From positions 868,001 through 932,000 of the forward strand of contig NZ_SJKB01000001.1 in assembly GCF_004331465.1 (NCBI RefSeq): DNA of 64,000 bases. The letters are read 5' to 3'. The translations under genes and the position numbers were made by a program. How positions within the stretch are numbered: position 1 is the first letter of the stretch; each line of letters begins with the position of its first letter. The stretch is from Kribbella pittospori. GTDB lineage: Bacteria; Actinomycetota; Actinomycetes; Propionibacteriales; Kribbellaceae. Shown here one piece after another: positions 44,176 to 54,100 of this stretch. Under the pieces are notes generated by a model. It saw only the letters and a program-made list of their open reading frames with translations, had not been told where the DNA came from and did not search any database.

Positions 44176-44367
44176 CTGGTCGCCGGCCCGGTGACGATCA
44201 GCACACTGGCCGAGCAGCGGGAAGCCATCGGGCGGCGCTGGAGTCAGAACTTCGTCAAGCTTCGGGACGAACGGGTCGAGGCCGCGCGCCTGCTGCTGGT
44301 CGACACGATCAAACAGCTCGGCGCGAGCCCGTCGATCCGGGCCCGCGCCGTCCGTCCACCCCGCTAG
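44125..44367 (+). pseudogene. C-terminal gene fragment, regulator-like
   Basis: The plus-strand frame ending at 44367 reads QLIRFADGVVFQHLVAGP, then EAIGRRWSQNFVKLRDERVE and ARLLLVDTIKQLG with strongly GC-rich third positions, as in a real coding end. The pattern faintly resembles the C-terminus of DUF5753 (Scr1-type) regulators. Upstream of about 44125 the coding signal switches to the opposite strand. I read it as the 3' end of a lost gene; the family is uncertain. Confidence 0.35.
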
Positions 44368-44385
44368 CTCAGACCTTGTCTCAGC

Positions 44386-47300
44386 TCAGGCCTTGGCCAG
44401 CCAGTAGGTCAGTTGCAGTTCCTCTTCGGTGCCGGTGGCAACATCCGCCGACTCGGTCGGGGCGGTGTAGGCCACCTCGACTGCCAGGACCTCGCGGGCG
44501 ATCTCATCGCCGTGCTTGCCGAGGGCATCGGTCAGTTCGGTGTCGGTCGAGGTGAGCCAGACCTTGATCCGGTCCGAGACCTCGAGGCCGGCGTTCTTCC
44601 GGGCCTCCTGCAGGGTCCTGATGACCTCGCGGGCCAGACCGGCCTGCTTGAGCTCCGGGGTGACCTCGAGGTCGAGGGCAACGGTTTCGCCCTGCTCGTT
44701 CACCACGGACCAACCTTCGCGCGGCCGCTCCGACAGCAGTACCTCGGACTCGCCGACCTCGACGTCCTCGCCGTCCACCACGACGGTCGCCGTGCCCGAC
44801 TCCTTCAGTGCGGCGGCCAGGGCGGCGGCGTCGGCCGCGGCGATCGCGGCGGCGACCACCGGGGTCTGCTTGGCGAATCGCTTGCCGAGCTCGCGGAAGT
44901 TGCCCTTGGCGGAGAACTCGACCAGGTCCGCGCCGGCCGAGGAGAGCGGTTCGACCGAACCCACGTTGAGCTCGTCGGCGATCTCCCGCAGCAACTGGGG
45001 CGACAGGTCAGCGATCGCGGCCGATCCGACCAGTGCCCGGGACAGCGGCTGGCGCGTGCGCACCTTCGCCTCCGCCCGCGCCGACCGGCCGAGCTCGACC
45101 ACGCGACGCGCCATCGACACATGCTGCGCGAGGGCGTCGTCGATGAGGCTCTCGTCGTACGCCGGGAACGTCGCCAGGTGCACCGACTCCGGCAGATCGG
45201 GCGTGACCGGGCGGAACACGTCCTGCCAGACCCACTCGGTGACGAACGGCGTCAGCGGCGCCATCACCCGGGTCAGCGTTTCAAGTGTCTCGTGCAGTGT
45301 CGCCAGCGCGCCGCGGTCACCGGCCCAGAACCGGCGACGCGATCGCCGGACGTACCAGTTCGAGAGCACGTCGACGAAGCCGCCGATCGCGGTGCCCAGC
45401 TTCTGCGTGTCGTAGACGGCGTACGCCTCGTCGGCGTCGCGGACCAGCCGGTGTGTCTCGCCGACCAGCCAGCGGTCGAGCACCGATCGCTCGGCGACCG
45501 GCGGCGCGTCCGTCGGAGACCAGTCGGCCAGCCGTGCGTACAGGGCGTGGAAGGCGACGGTGTTCCAGTAGGTGAGCAGCACCTTCCGGACGATCTCGTT
45601 CAGCACGTTCGGCCCGATGCCACGGGCCTTCCACGGCGACCCGGACGCGGCCATGAACCAGCGCACCGCGTCCGCGCCGTGGTCGTCCATCAGCGGGATC
45701 GGCTCGAGGATGTTGCCCAGGTGCTTGGACATCTTCCGGCCGTCCTCGGCCATGATGTGGCCGAGGCAGACGACATCGCGGTACGGCGACTCGTCGAAGA
45801 CCAGCGTGCCGATCGCCATCAGCGTGTAGAACCAGCCGCGGGTCTGGTCGATCGCCTCGGAGATGAAGTCGGCCGGGTAGGTCTGCTCGAACTTCTCCTT
45901 CGAGCCCTCGGCCCACGGGTAGCCCCACTGCGCGAACGGCATCGAGCCCGAGTCGTACCAGGCGTCGATCACCTCGGGCACCCGGCGGGACTCCGCGCCG
46001 CAGGTCGGGCAGGCGAAGGTGATGTCGTCGACGTACGGCCGGTGCGGATCGGTCTCGCTCAGGTCCCGGCCGGCCAGGTCGCCGAGCTCGGCCAGCGAGC
46101 CGACGCACACCTGGTGGTCGTCGGCGCAGCGCCAGATCGGCAGCGGCGTACCCCAGTAGCGGGACCGGGAGACGGCCCAGTCGATGTTGTTGCGCAGCCA
46201 GTCGCCGTACCGGCCCCACTTGACCGAGTCCGGGTACCAGTTGGTCTTCTCGTTCTCCCGGAGCAGCGCGTCCTTCACCTGGGTGGTGCGGATGTACCAG
46301 GACGGGAGGGCGTAGTACATGACCGGGGTGTGGCAGCGCCAGCAGTGCGGGTACGGGTGCTCGTACGGTACGTGCTTGTAGAGCAGGCCGCGGTCCTGGA
46401 GGTCCTTGACCAGGGTCTCGTCGGCCTTCTTGAAGAACTGCCCGCCGACCAGCGGCACGTCCGCGGCGAAGTGGCCGTTGCTGTCGACCGGGTTCACGAT
46501 CGGCAGGTCGTACACGCGGCTGACTGCGAGGTCGTCCGCACCGAACGCGGGGGACTGGTGCACCAGACCGGTGCCGTCTTCGGTCGTGACGTACTCGGCG
46601 AGCACGACGTAGTGCGCCGGCTCGGGGAACTCGACCAGCTCGAACGGTCGCTGGTAGGTCCAGCGCTCCATCTCACGACCGACGTACCGGCCGGTGACCG
46701 TCCAGCCCTCACCGAGCCGATCCAGCAGGGGCTCCGCCACGACGAGCGACTCGGTGCCGTCGGTCGCGACGACGTACTCGACGTCGGGGTGAACTGCGAC
46801 AGCAGTGTTTGAAACGAGCGTCCAAGGCGTCGTGGTCCAGACGAGCAGCGACGCCTGACCGGCCAGCGGTCCGGAGGTCAGCGGGAAGCGGACGTAGACC
46901 GAGGGGTCGACGACCGTCTCGTAGCCCTGGGCCAGCTCGTGGTCGGACAGACCGGTGCCACAGCGTGGGCAGTACGGCGTGATGCGGTAGTCCTCGACCA
47001 GCAGGCCCTTGTCGTGGATCTGCTTCAGCGACCACCAGACCGACTGCACGTACGGCGCGTCCATGGTCCAGTACGGGTGCTCCAGGTCCACCCAGTAGCC
47101 CATCCGCCGGGTCATGTCCTCGAAGGCTTCGACGTGCCGCACGACCGACTCGCGGCACTTGGCGTTGAACGCGGCGATGCCGTACGCCTCGATGTCGTTC
47201 TTGCCGGTGAAACCGAGTTCCTTCTCCACCGCGACCTCGACCGGGAGGCCGTGGCAGTCCCACCCGGCCTTGCGCTCGACCCAGAAGCCCTTCATGGTCC

Positions 47301-47538
47301 GGTAGCGCGGGAACACGTCCTTGAAGACGCGCGCCTCGATGTGGTGGGTGCCGGGCATGCCGTTCGCCGTCGGCGGGCCCTCGAAGAACGTCCACGGCTG
47401 TCCGCCGGCGGATTGCTCGAGGCTCTTGGCGAAGGAATCCTGCTCCTCCCACCGGGAGAGCACCTCGCGCTCGAGCGCGGGGAAGTCAACTTGTGCCGGG
47501 ACCTGCCGCCACGGGGTCCCCGGGGTGTCTGCCGCCAT
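44386..47538 (-). CDS. ileS: Isoleucyl-tRNA synthetase, type 2 (GXHH signature)
   Basis: 1050 aa from ATG 47538; an upstream extension in frame would cross the T-box leader. It charges tRNA(Ile). PWTFFEGPPTANGMPGTHHIEAR contains GTHH (63-66) in place of the HIGH motif, and the second class I motif is GRKMSKHLGNILEP. An editing domain and a C-terminal anticodon region of eukaryotic-like type follow. From memory, IleRS2 enzymes with GXHH are extremely mupirocin-resistant. The GAAGGA ribosome site, 9 nt before the ATG, lies in a T-box sequestering stem. Confidence 0.95.
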   Translation of the reverse strand: MAADTPGTPWRQVPAQVDFPALEREVLSRWEEQDSFAKSLEQSAGGQPWTFFEGPPTANGMPGTHHIEARVFKDVFPRYRTMKGFWVERKAGWDCHGLPVEVAVEKELGFTGKNDIEAYGIAAFNAKCRESVVRHVEAFEDMTRRMGYWVDLEHPYWTMDAPYVQSVWWSLKQIHDKGLLVEDYRITPYCPRCGTGLSDHELAQGYETVVDPSVYVRFPLTSGPLAGQASLLVWTTTPWTLVSNTAVAVHPDVEYVVATDGTESLVVAEPLLDRLGEGWTVTGRYVGREMERWTYQRPFELVEFPEPAHYVVLAEYVTTEDGTGLVHQSPAFGADDLAVSRVYDLPIVNPVDSNGHFAADVPLVGGQFFKKADETLVKDLQDRGLLYKHVPYEHPYPHCWRCHTPVMYYALPSWYIRTTQVKDALLRENEKTNWYPDSVKWGRYGDWLRNNIDWAVSRSRYWGTPLPIWRCADDHQVCVGSLAELGDLAGRDLSETDPHRPYVDDITFACPTCGAESRRVPEVIDAWYDSGSMPFAQWGYPWAEGSKEKFEQTYPADFISEAIDQTRGWFYTLMAIGTLVFDESPYRDVVCLGHIMAEDGRKMSKHLGNILEPIPLMDDHGADAVRWFMAASGSPWKARGIGPNVLNEIVRKVLLTYWNTVAFHALYARLADWSPTDAPPVAERSVLDRWLVGETHRLVRDADEAYAVYDTQKLGTAIGGFVDVLSNWYVRRSRRRFWAGDRGALATLHETLETLTRVMAPLTPFVTEWVWQDVFRPVTPDLPESVHLATFPAYDESLIDDALAQHVSMARRVVELGRSARAEAKVRTRQPLSRALVGSAAIADLSPQLLREIADELNVGSVEPLSSAGADLVEFSAKGNFRELGKRFAKQTPVVAAAIAAADAAALAAALKESGTATVVVDGEDVEVGESEVLLSERPREGWSVVNEQGETVALDLEVTPELKQAGLAREVIRTLQEARKNAGLEVSDRIKVWLTSTDTELTDALGKHGDEIAREVLAVEVAYTAPTESADVATGTEEELQLTYWLAKA

Positions 47539-47760
47539 CTTTCGTCGTCCTTCGTCGCCAGTGACTTGCTGACGAGGGACGAAGTACCAGGCTTTGGTCG
47601 CCGGATACCGCGCGGTACCACCCTCCTTGGTAACTCCCGGTGGAGCTACCCACTTCCTTCCCGCGCCGCGGCCGGTTCTAATAGGTCCTTGCGGACCGTT
47701 CTTCCGGCGGCTCCGGGGTGATGGCCCCATCACTGCCTTTGCGGATCGCGGTTGTCAGTG
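47539..47760 (-). promoter_or_regulatory. T-box leader of ileS, translational type
   Basis: Read on the minus strand, 47628-47611 is AAGGAGGGTGGTACCGCG, a full T-box sequence, followed by the complementary GCGGTA of the antisequestrator. Upstream is a GGTCC-GCAA-GGACC hairpin (stem III type) and a short GTGATGG/CCATCAC stem holding an ATC that could be the Ile specifier. Downstream, 47584-47571 pairs with 47556-47543 (12 of 14), burying the ribosome site. Uncharged tRNA(Ile) should open the site. Confidence 0.9.
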
Positions 47761-48157
47761 TACGGCGTAGTACCAGGCAACTACGAATCGTTAATCAGTG
47801 GTCAGGCGAGAATTCAGGGATGAGAATTCTCCTGCGGGCCGGACCGGGTGCTTCCCGGATCGCGACCGGTCCGTGGCAGGACGTCAAGGGGGAGGAGAGC
47901 GACATCCGGCCGACGCATCGAACAGATGCTCGGCTGAATTCCAGTTGGGTCCGAACTGATGCTCGTTCGGAACGAAAGACTCGGGTGGTGAGACAGTCGC
48001 AGGTGCGACTGTGACGCGCGGAACATCGAGTGGGCTTGAAGAACCGACTACCGTATGTCCACGGTCTGCGCGTCGGACTGGCACGTGGTGAACACGTGGC
48101 CTACTGTCTTGCGACCAGTCCGCTTCAGTCTCCGACGAAGGCAGGGGGTAGCTGACC
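47761..48157. other. Intergenic region, no gene seen
   Basis: This 397-bp gap between the divergent ileS leader and the DksA-like gene has no supported gene. It holds a 20-bp palindrome ACAGTCGCAGGTGCGACTGT at 47993-48012 (9-bp arms), which may be a hairpin or binding site, and must contain both promoters. No confident -35/-10 pair was found. Confidence 0.4.
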
Positions 48158-48838
48158 ATGGCTACATCGGCTCCCAAGAAGACCGCCCCCGAACGCACCG
48201 CCGCGGCCAAGAAGAGCGCCGCGAAGAAGACGACCGAGCAGGCCAAGACCACGGCCCGCAAGAAGGCGCCGGCGAAGACCTCGCCCGCCAAGAAGACTTC
48301 CGCGGCGAAGAAATCCACCGCCGCGGCGAAAAAGACAGCTGCGAAGACCCCTGCCAAGAAAGCTCCGACGAAGAGGGTGGCCATGAAGACGAACGAGAAC
48401 AGGGCCCCGGCAACGGCGCCGGCGAAGTCCGCAGCACGCAAGGCTGAGACCCTCGCGGTGAAATCCGGGGAGACCCCGTGGACGACGGCCGAGCTGACGG
48501 AGTTGCGCGGCGAGCTGGAAGCCGACGTGGTGCACCTGCGGGAGGAGATCCGCGACGCCGAGCAGGAGATCGTTGGACTGCTCCGCGACGGTGGTGACGG
48601 AGCCGGTAACGACCAGGCCGACGTCGGCTCCACCACGCTGGAGCGCGACCACGAGATGTCGCTGGCCAACAACGCCCGGGACATGCTGGACCAGATCGAG
48701 CGGGCGCTGGCCCGGATCGAGAACGGCACCTACGGCATCTGTGAGAGCTGTGGCAACCCGATCGGCAAGGGTCGGTTGCAGGCGTTCCCGCGTGCGACAC
48801 TGTGCGTGTCATGCAAAGAACGCGAAGAACGCCGCTGA
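48158..48838 (+). CDS. DksA/TraR-like zinc-finger protein with H1-like tail
   Basis: 226 aa. The first 100 or so residues are Lys/Ala-rich (AAKKSAAKKTTEQAKTT, AKKAPTKRVAMK), like histone H1 tails. The C-terminal part (about 105-226) has the DksA/TraR coiled coil LRGELEADVVHLREEI and the zinc finger CESCGNPIGKGRLQAFPRAT with a final CVSC. DksA-type proteins enter the RNA polymerase secondary channel; the tail might bind nucleic acid (inference). lspA starts inside its 3' end. Confidence 0.85.
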   Translation: MATSAPKKTAPERTAAAKKSAAKKTTEQAKTTARKKAPAKTSPAKKTSAAKKSTAAAKKTAAKTPAKKAPTKRVAMKTNENRAPATAPAKSAARKAETLAVKSGETPWTTAELTELRGELEADVVHLREEIRDAEQEIVGLLRDGGDGAGNDQADVGSTTLERDHEMSLANNARDMLDQIERALARIENGTYGICESCGNPIGKGRLQAFPRATLCVSCKEREERR

Positions 48839-49473
48839 ACCAGACCTCGTCCCGTCAGGCGGGGGACGACGCTGAACCGACGCCGGAACCGGCCGACCAG
48901 GAGTCGGCCGGTTCTCCGTCGTCTCCGGACGCTGACGCGCCGGAGGCCGTCTCGCCGGACCCTGTCTCGCCGCCGCCGAAGAAGTCCTGGAAGTGGACCC
49001 TCATCCTCGCCGCCGTGGGGCTGGTCATCCTCGGGCTGGATCAGGTGACCAAGGCGCTGGCGCTGCAGCATCTGACGCCGGGTGAGCCAGTGAACGTGAT
49101 CGGCAGCCTGCTGAAGTTCAATCTGATCCGGAACTCCGGGGCCGCGTTCAGTCTCGGCGCCGGGTATACGCCGTACATCAGCGTCATCCAGATCACCGTC
49201 GCGGCCGGGGTCATCTACCTGTCCCGGCGGCTGGGGTCGGTGGGCTGGGCGATCGCGTTCGGGCTGCTGTTCGGCGGTGCGGTCGGCAACATCATGGATC
49301 GGGTCTTCCGGGAGCCGTCGCCGTTCCACGGGCACGTGATCGACTTCCTGCAGACCCCGCACTGGGCGATCTTCAACGTCGCCGACATGGCGGTCACCAC
49401 GGCCGCCTGCCTGCTGGTCCTCCAGACCCTGCGCGGCGTCCGCCTGGACGGTACGAAAGACCACCGGAAGTGA
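48811..49473 (+). CDS. lspA: Lipoprotein signal peptidase
   Basis: About 220 aa from ATG 48811, overlapping the DksA-like gene by 28 bp; GTG 48802 is an alternative. An unusually long acidic Ser/Pro-rich cytoplasmic N-terminus (about 55 residues) precedes four membrane helices. [33 protein letters not shown] (catalytic Asp) and [11 protein letters not shown] (second Asp) define the aspartic signal peptidase II that cleaves prolipoproteins such as the serine hydrolase at 60267. Confidence 0.93.
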   Translation: MQRTRRTPLNQTSSRQAGDDAEPTPEPADQESAGSPSSPDADAPEAVSPDPVSPPPKKSWKWTLILAAVGLVILGLDQVTKALALQHLTPGEPVNVIGSLLKFNLIRNSGAAFSLGAGYTPYISVIQITVAAGVIYLSRRLGSVGWAIAFGLLFGGAVGNIMDRVFREPSPFHGHVIDFLQTPHWAIFNVADMAVTTAACLLVLQTLRGVRLDGTKDHRK

Positions 49474-50399
49474 GTGACTCCCGGACCGTGATGGTGCCGG
49501 ACGGGCTGGCCGGCGAGCGCCTGGATGCGGCGCTGTCCCGCCTGTTCGGCGTGTCCCGGACCAAGGCTGCCGAGCTCATCGAGTCGGGCCTGGTCCAGGT
49601 CGACGGTGCTCCGGCGCCCAAGTCGTCCCGGGTGGCGGCCGGCGTACTGCTGGATGTCGAGCTACCGCCTCCGCCCGGCGAAGTGACCGTCGTGCCCGAG
49701 ACTGTGGACAACCTCCGGATCGTGTACGACGACGACGAGATCATCGTGGTCGACAAACCGGTCGGAGTGGCCGCCCACCCGTCGCCCGGCTGGACCGGCC
49801 CGACCGTGATCGGTCACCTGGCCGGAGCCGGCTTCACCATCTCCACCAGTGGCGCCGCCGAGCGCAAGGGCATCGTGCACCGTCTCGACGTCGGCACGTC
49901 CGGCCTGATGGTCGTGGCGAAGACGGAGTACGCGTACACCGTGCTCAAGCGCGCCTTCAAGGAGCGCACGGTCAAGAAGATCTACCACGCGCTGGTCCAG
50001 GGCCACCCGGACCCGTTCACCGGGACCGTGGACGCGCCGATCGACCGGCACCCCCACCACGACTACAAGTTCGGCGTCGTCGCGGGCGGCAAGCCGAGCG
50101 TCACCCACTACGAGACGCTCGAGGCGTTCCGGTACGCGACCCTGCTCGAGATCACCCTCGAGACCGGCCGCACCCACCAGATCCGCGTGCACATGTCCGC
50201 GATCGGCCACCCGTGCTGCGGTGACCTGACGTACGGCGCTGACCCGGTGCTCGCCGAGCGGCTCCAGCTCACCCGCCAGTGGCTGCACGCGATGCGCCTC
50301 GGCTTCAACCACCCCGGCACCGGCGAGTACGTCGAGTTCACCTCGAAGTACCCGGACGACCTCGACCATGCGCTGGACCTGCTCGTGGACTCGCAGTGA
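49470..50399 (+). CDS. RluD-family 23S rRNA pseudouridine synthase
   Basis: 309 aa; GTGA overlap with lspA. An S4 RNA-binding domain ([21 protein letters not shown]) is followed by the catalytic domain: [36 protein letters not shown] with the catalytic Asp in RLD, and [17 protein letters not shown]. It converts uridines in helix 69 or similar sites to pseudouridine; the exact site is not readable. Pairing with lspA is common in bacteria. Confidence 0.92.
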   Translation: MSDSRTVMVPDGLAGERLDAALSRLFGVSRTKAAELIESGLVQVDGAPAPKSSRVAAGVLLDVELPPPPGEVTVVPETVDNLRIVYDDDEIIVVDKPVGVAAHPSPGWTGPTVIGHLAGAGFTISTSGAAERKGIVHRLDVGTSGLMVVAKTEYAYTVLKRAFKERTVKKIYHALVQGHPDPFTGTVDAPIDRHPHHDYKFGVVAGGKPSVTHYETLEAFRYATLLEITLETGRTHQIRVHMSAIGHPCCGDLTYGADPVLAERLQLTRQWLHAMRLGFNHPGTGEYVEFTSKYPDDLDHALDLLVDSQ

Positions 50400-51001
50400 G
50401 GCTGTATCTGTCCTCGTTCCGCCTGGGCGACCATCCTGAGCACCTGGTCGCTCTCCTGCCGCCGAGCGGCCGGGTCGCCGTCGTTTGCAACTCGATCGAC
50501 TTCGAGGAGCCCGGCGAACGCGAGGAGAAGGTGGCGGCCGAGATCGCCTGGCTGACCGAGCTGGGTCTGCGTCCGGAGGAGCTCGATCTGCGTGAGTCCG
50601 CCGACTTCTCGACGTACGACGGAGTCTGGGTCCGCGGTGGGAACGTCTTCGTCCTCCGGCAGGCCATGGCACGCTCCGGCGCCGACCAGACGCTCCCCGA
50701 GCTGATCCGCTCCGAGCAGCTCGTGTACGCCGGGTACAGCGCGGGACCGTGTGTCCTCGCACCCAGCCTGCGCGGGCTCGAACTGTGCGACGACGTCGAC
50801 GCGGTCGACGGCGAGGTGATCTGGGACGGCCTCGGCGTACTCGACCACGCGATCGTCCCGCACCTCAACTCGCCCGGCCACCCGGAGATGGAGTTCCTGG
50901 AGAAGGTCGCCGAGCTGTACGACCGGACCGGTGTGGCCTACCTGCCGATGCGCGACGGCCAGGCCTTGGTCGTGGACGGCGAGCGCCGCGAACTGGTGTG
51001 A
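50396..51001 (+). CDS. Peptidase E-like (S51) protease
   Basis: 201 aa; GTGA overlap with the pseudouridine synthase. [16 protein letters not shown] start, [13 protein letters not shown], the nucleophile elbow [13 protein letters not shown] (Ser), [15 protein letters not shown] and a late [12 protein letters not shown] match S51 peptidases, which as E. coli PepE cut Asp-Xaa dipeptides. Specificity in this branch is uncertain. Confidence 0.85.
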   Translation: MRLYLSSFRLGDHPEHLVALLPPSGRVAVVCNSIDFEEPGEREEKVAAEIAWLTELGLRPEELDLRESADFSTYDGVWVRGGNVFVLRQAMARSGADQTLPELIRSEQLVYAGYSAGPCVLAPSLRGLELCDDVDAVDGEVIWDGLGVLDHAIVPHLNSPGHPEMEFLEKVAELYDRTGVAYLPMRDGQALVVDGERRELV

Positions 51002-51131
51002 TCCTGGTCTGATCCACGACCGGATAGCGGGCGGTGCCCGCGCGGATCGGTGAGCCGGTGAAGAACTGTCGGCCGGCCCGCATAGGCTGTTCCAGTCCCG
51101 CTCACTCACGCCCTGGGAGGTCTGCGAAGAC

Positions 51132-54100
51132 ATGGCGTCCAGCGACAGTTTCGTGCATCTACACGTGCACACCGAGTACTCCATGCTGGACGGCGCCGCG
51201 CGGATCGACGAGTTGTTCAAAACCGCCCATGACATGGGCCAGCCGGCGATCGCGACCACCGACCACGGCTACGTGTTCGGGGCCTACGAGTTCTGGAAGA
51301 CCGCGAAGAAGTACGACGTCAAGCCGATCATCGGCGTCGAGGCGTACCTGACCCCGCATACGCACCGCAGCGAGCGGAAGCGGGTCAAGTGGGGCGACGC
51401 GAACTCGGGTCGCGACGACGTCTCCGGCAGTGGTGCGTACACCCACATGACGTTGCTGGCGAAGAACACCTCCGGCATGCACAACCTGTTCAGGATGAGC
51501 TCGCTGGCCAGCCTCGAGGGCTACTACTTCAAGCCCCGGATGGACCGCGAGCTGCTGAACACCTACGGCCAGGGCCTGATCGCGACCACCGGCTGCCCGT
51601 CCGGTGAGGTGCAGACCCGGCTCCGCCTCGGGCAGTACAAGGAGGCCGTCGAGGCCGCCGCGGAGTTCCGCGACATCTTCGGCAAGGAGAACTTCTACTG
51701 CGAGCTGATGGACCACGGCCTCGGCATCGAGCGGGACATCCAGAAGGATCTGCTCAAGCTGGCCCGGGAGCTGGACCTGCCGCTGGTCGCGACCAACGAC
51801 CTGCACTACACCAAGCCCGAGGACTCGACCGCGCACGCCGCGCTGCTGTGCGTGCAGTCCGGCTCGACCCTGTCCGACCCGAACCGGTTCAAGTTCGACG
51901 CGAACGAGTTCTACGTCAAGACCGCGGCCGAGATGCGCGAGGTCTGGAAGGAACTGCCGGAGGCCTGTGACAACACGCTGCTGATCGCCGAGCAGTGCGA
52001 CGTCAGCTTCACCGAGGGCGAGGGCCGGTTCATGCCGCGCTTCCCCTGCCCGGAGGGACACAACGAGGAGTCCTGGTTCGTCGCCGAGGTCGAGACCGGC
52101 CTGCATTTCCGGTACCCCGACGGCATCCCGGACGCGGTCCGCAAGCAGGCCGAGTACGAGATCGAGGTCATCGTCGGCAAGGGGTACGCCGGCTACTTCC
52201 TCGTCGTCGCGGACTTCATCAACTGGGCCAAGAAGAACGGCATCCGGGTCGGCCCGGGCCGTGGTTCGGGTGCGGGTTCGATGTGCGCGTACGCGATGAA
52301 GATCACTGACCTGGACCCGCTCCAGCACGGCCTGATCTTCGAGCGCTTCCTGAACCCGGAGCGGATGTCGATGCCCGACTTCGACGTCGACTTCGACGAC
52401 CGCCGCCGCCCCGAGGTGATCCGCTACGTCACCGAGAAGTACGGCGACGACCGGGTCGCGATGATCGTCACCTACGGCACGATCAAGGCCAAGCAGGCGA
52501 TCAAGGACGCCGGCCGGGTGCTGGACTACCCGTTCGCGATGGGCGACCGGATCACCAAGGCGATGCCGCCGACCGTGATGGGCAAGGACATCCCGCTGTC
52601 CGGCATCTTCGACCCGCAGCACAAGCGGTACTCCGAGGCCGGCGAGTTCCGGCAGCTGTACGAGTCGGACCAGGACGTGCGCAAGATCGTCGACACCGCG
52701 CGCGGCCTGGAGAACCTGAAGCGCCAGTGGGGTGTGCACGCGGCCGGCGTGATCATGTCCAGCGAGCCGCTGATCGACCTGATCCCGATCATGCGCCGCG
52801 AGCAGGACGGCCAGGTCATCACCCAGTTCGACTACCCGAGCTGCGAGACGCTCGGCCTGGTCAAGATGGACTTCCTCGGCCTGCGCAACCTGACGATCAT
52901 GGACGACGCGGTCAAGAACGTCGAGGCCAGCCGCGGCATCACGCTGGACCTGGACGAGCTGGCCAAGAGCCTGAACGACGGCCCGACCTTCGAGCTGCTC
53001 GGCCGCGGCGACACCCTCGGCGTGTTCCAGTTCGACGGTGGCCCGATGCGGGCGCTGCTGCGGCTGATGAAGCCGGACGGATTCGAAGACATCTCGGCCG
53101 TTGGCGCGCTCTACCGGCCCGGCCCGATGGGTGCGAACTCGCACACCAACTACGCCCTCCGCAAGAACGGGCAGCAGGAGGTCTCCTACCTGCACCCGGA
53201 GCTGGAGAAGGCGCTGGAGCCGATCCTCGGACCGACGTACGGGCTGATCGTCTATCAGGAGCAAGTGCTGAAGATCGCCCAGGAGCTGGCCGGCTACAGC
53301 CTGGGCAAAGCGGACCTGCTCCGCAAGGCGATGGGCAAGAAGAAGAAGGAGGTCCTCGACGCCGAGTACGTCGGCTTCGAGGAGGGCATGAAGTCGAACG
53401 GCTTCTCCGCCCAGTCGATCAAGGCGCTCTGGGACGTCCTGGTCCCGTTCTCCGACTACGCGTTCAACAAGGCGCACTCCGCGGCGTACGGGCTGGTCTC
53501 GTACTGGACGGCGTACCTCAAGGCGAACTACCCGGCGGAGTACATGGCCGCGGTCCTCACGTCCGTCAAGGACGACAAGGACAAGATGGCCATCTACCTG
53601 AACGAGTGCCGCCGGATGGGCATCAAGGTGCTGCCGCCGGACGTGAACGAGTCGGACTCGAACTTCACCCCGGTCGGCACCGACATCCGCTTCGGATTGT
53701 CCGCGATCCGCAATGTCGGCGTGAACGTGGTGGCCGAGGTCGTCGCGGCCCGCGAGGAGAAGGGCCGGTTCACCGACTTCGTCGACTTCATCGACAAGGT
53801 GCCGCTGCCGGTCTGCAACAAGCGGGTGATCGAGTCGCTGGCCAAGGCCGGTTCGTTCGACTCGATGAACCACGCCCGGCGCGCGGTCGTCGCGGTGCAC
53901 GAGCAGGCCGTCGACGAGGCGATCGACCTGAAGCGGAACGAGGCACACGGTCAGTTCGACCTGTTCTCGATGGGCGACGACGAGGCGGACGAGGGCGAGG
54001 GGAACAGCCGGCTCACCGTCACCGTCCCGGAGATCGAGGAGTGGGACAAGGCGACCAAGCTCGCGCACGAGCGCGACATGCTGGGGCTGTACGTCTCCGA

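Noticed and set aside
47993..48012. 20-bp palindrome ACAGTCGCAGGTGCGACTGT as a regulatory site
   Set aside because: It may be real but lies far from either start with no linked regulator, so it is recorded only within the intergenic entry.
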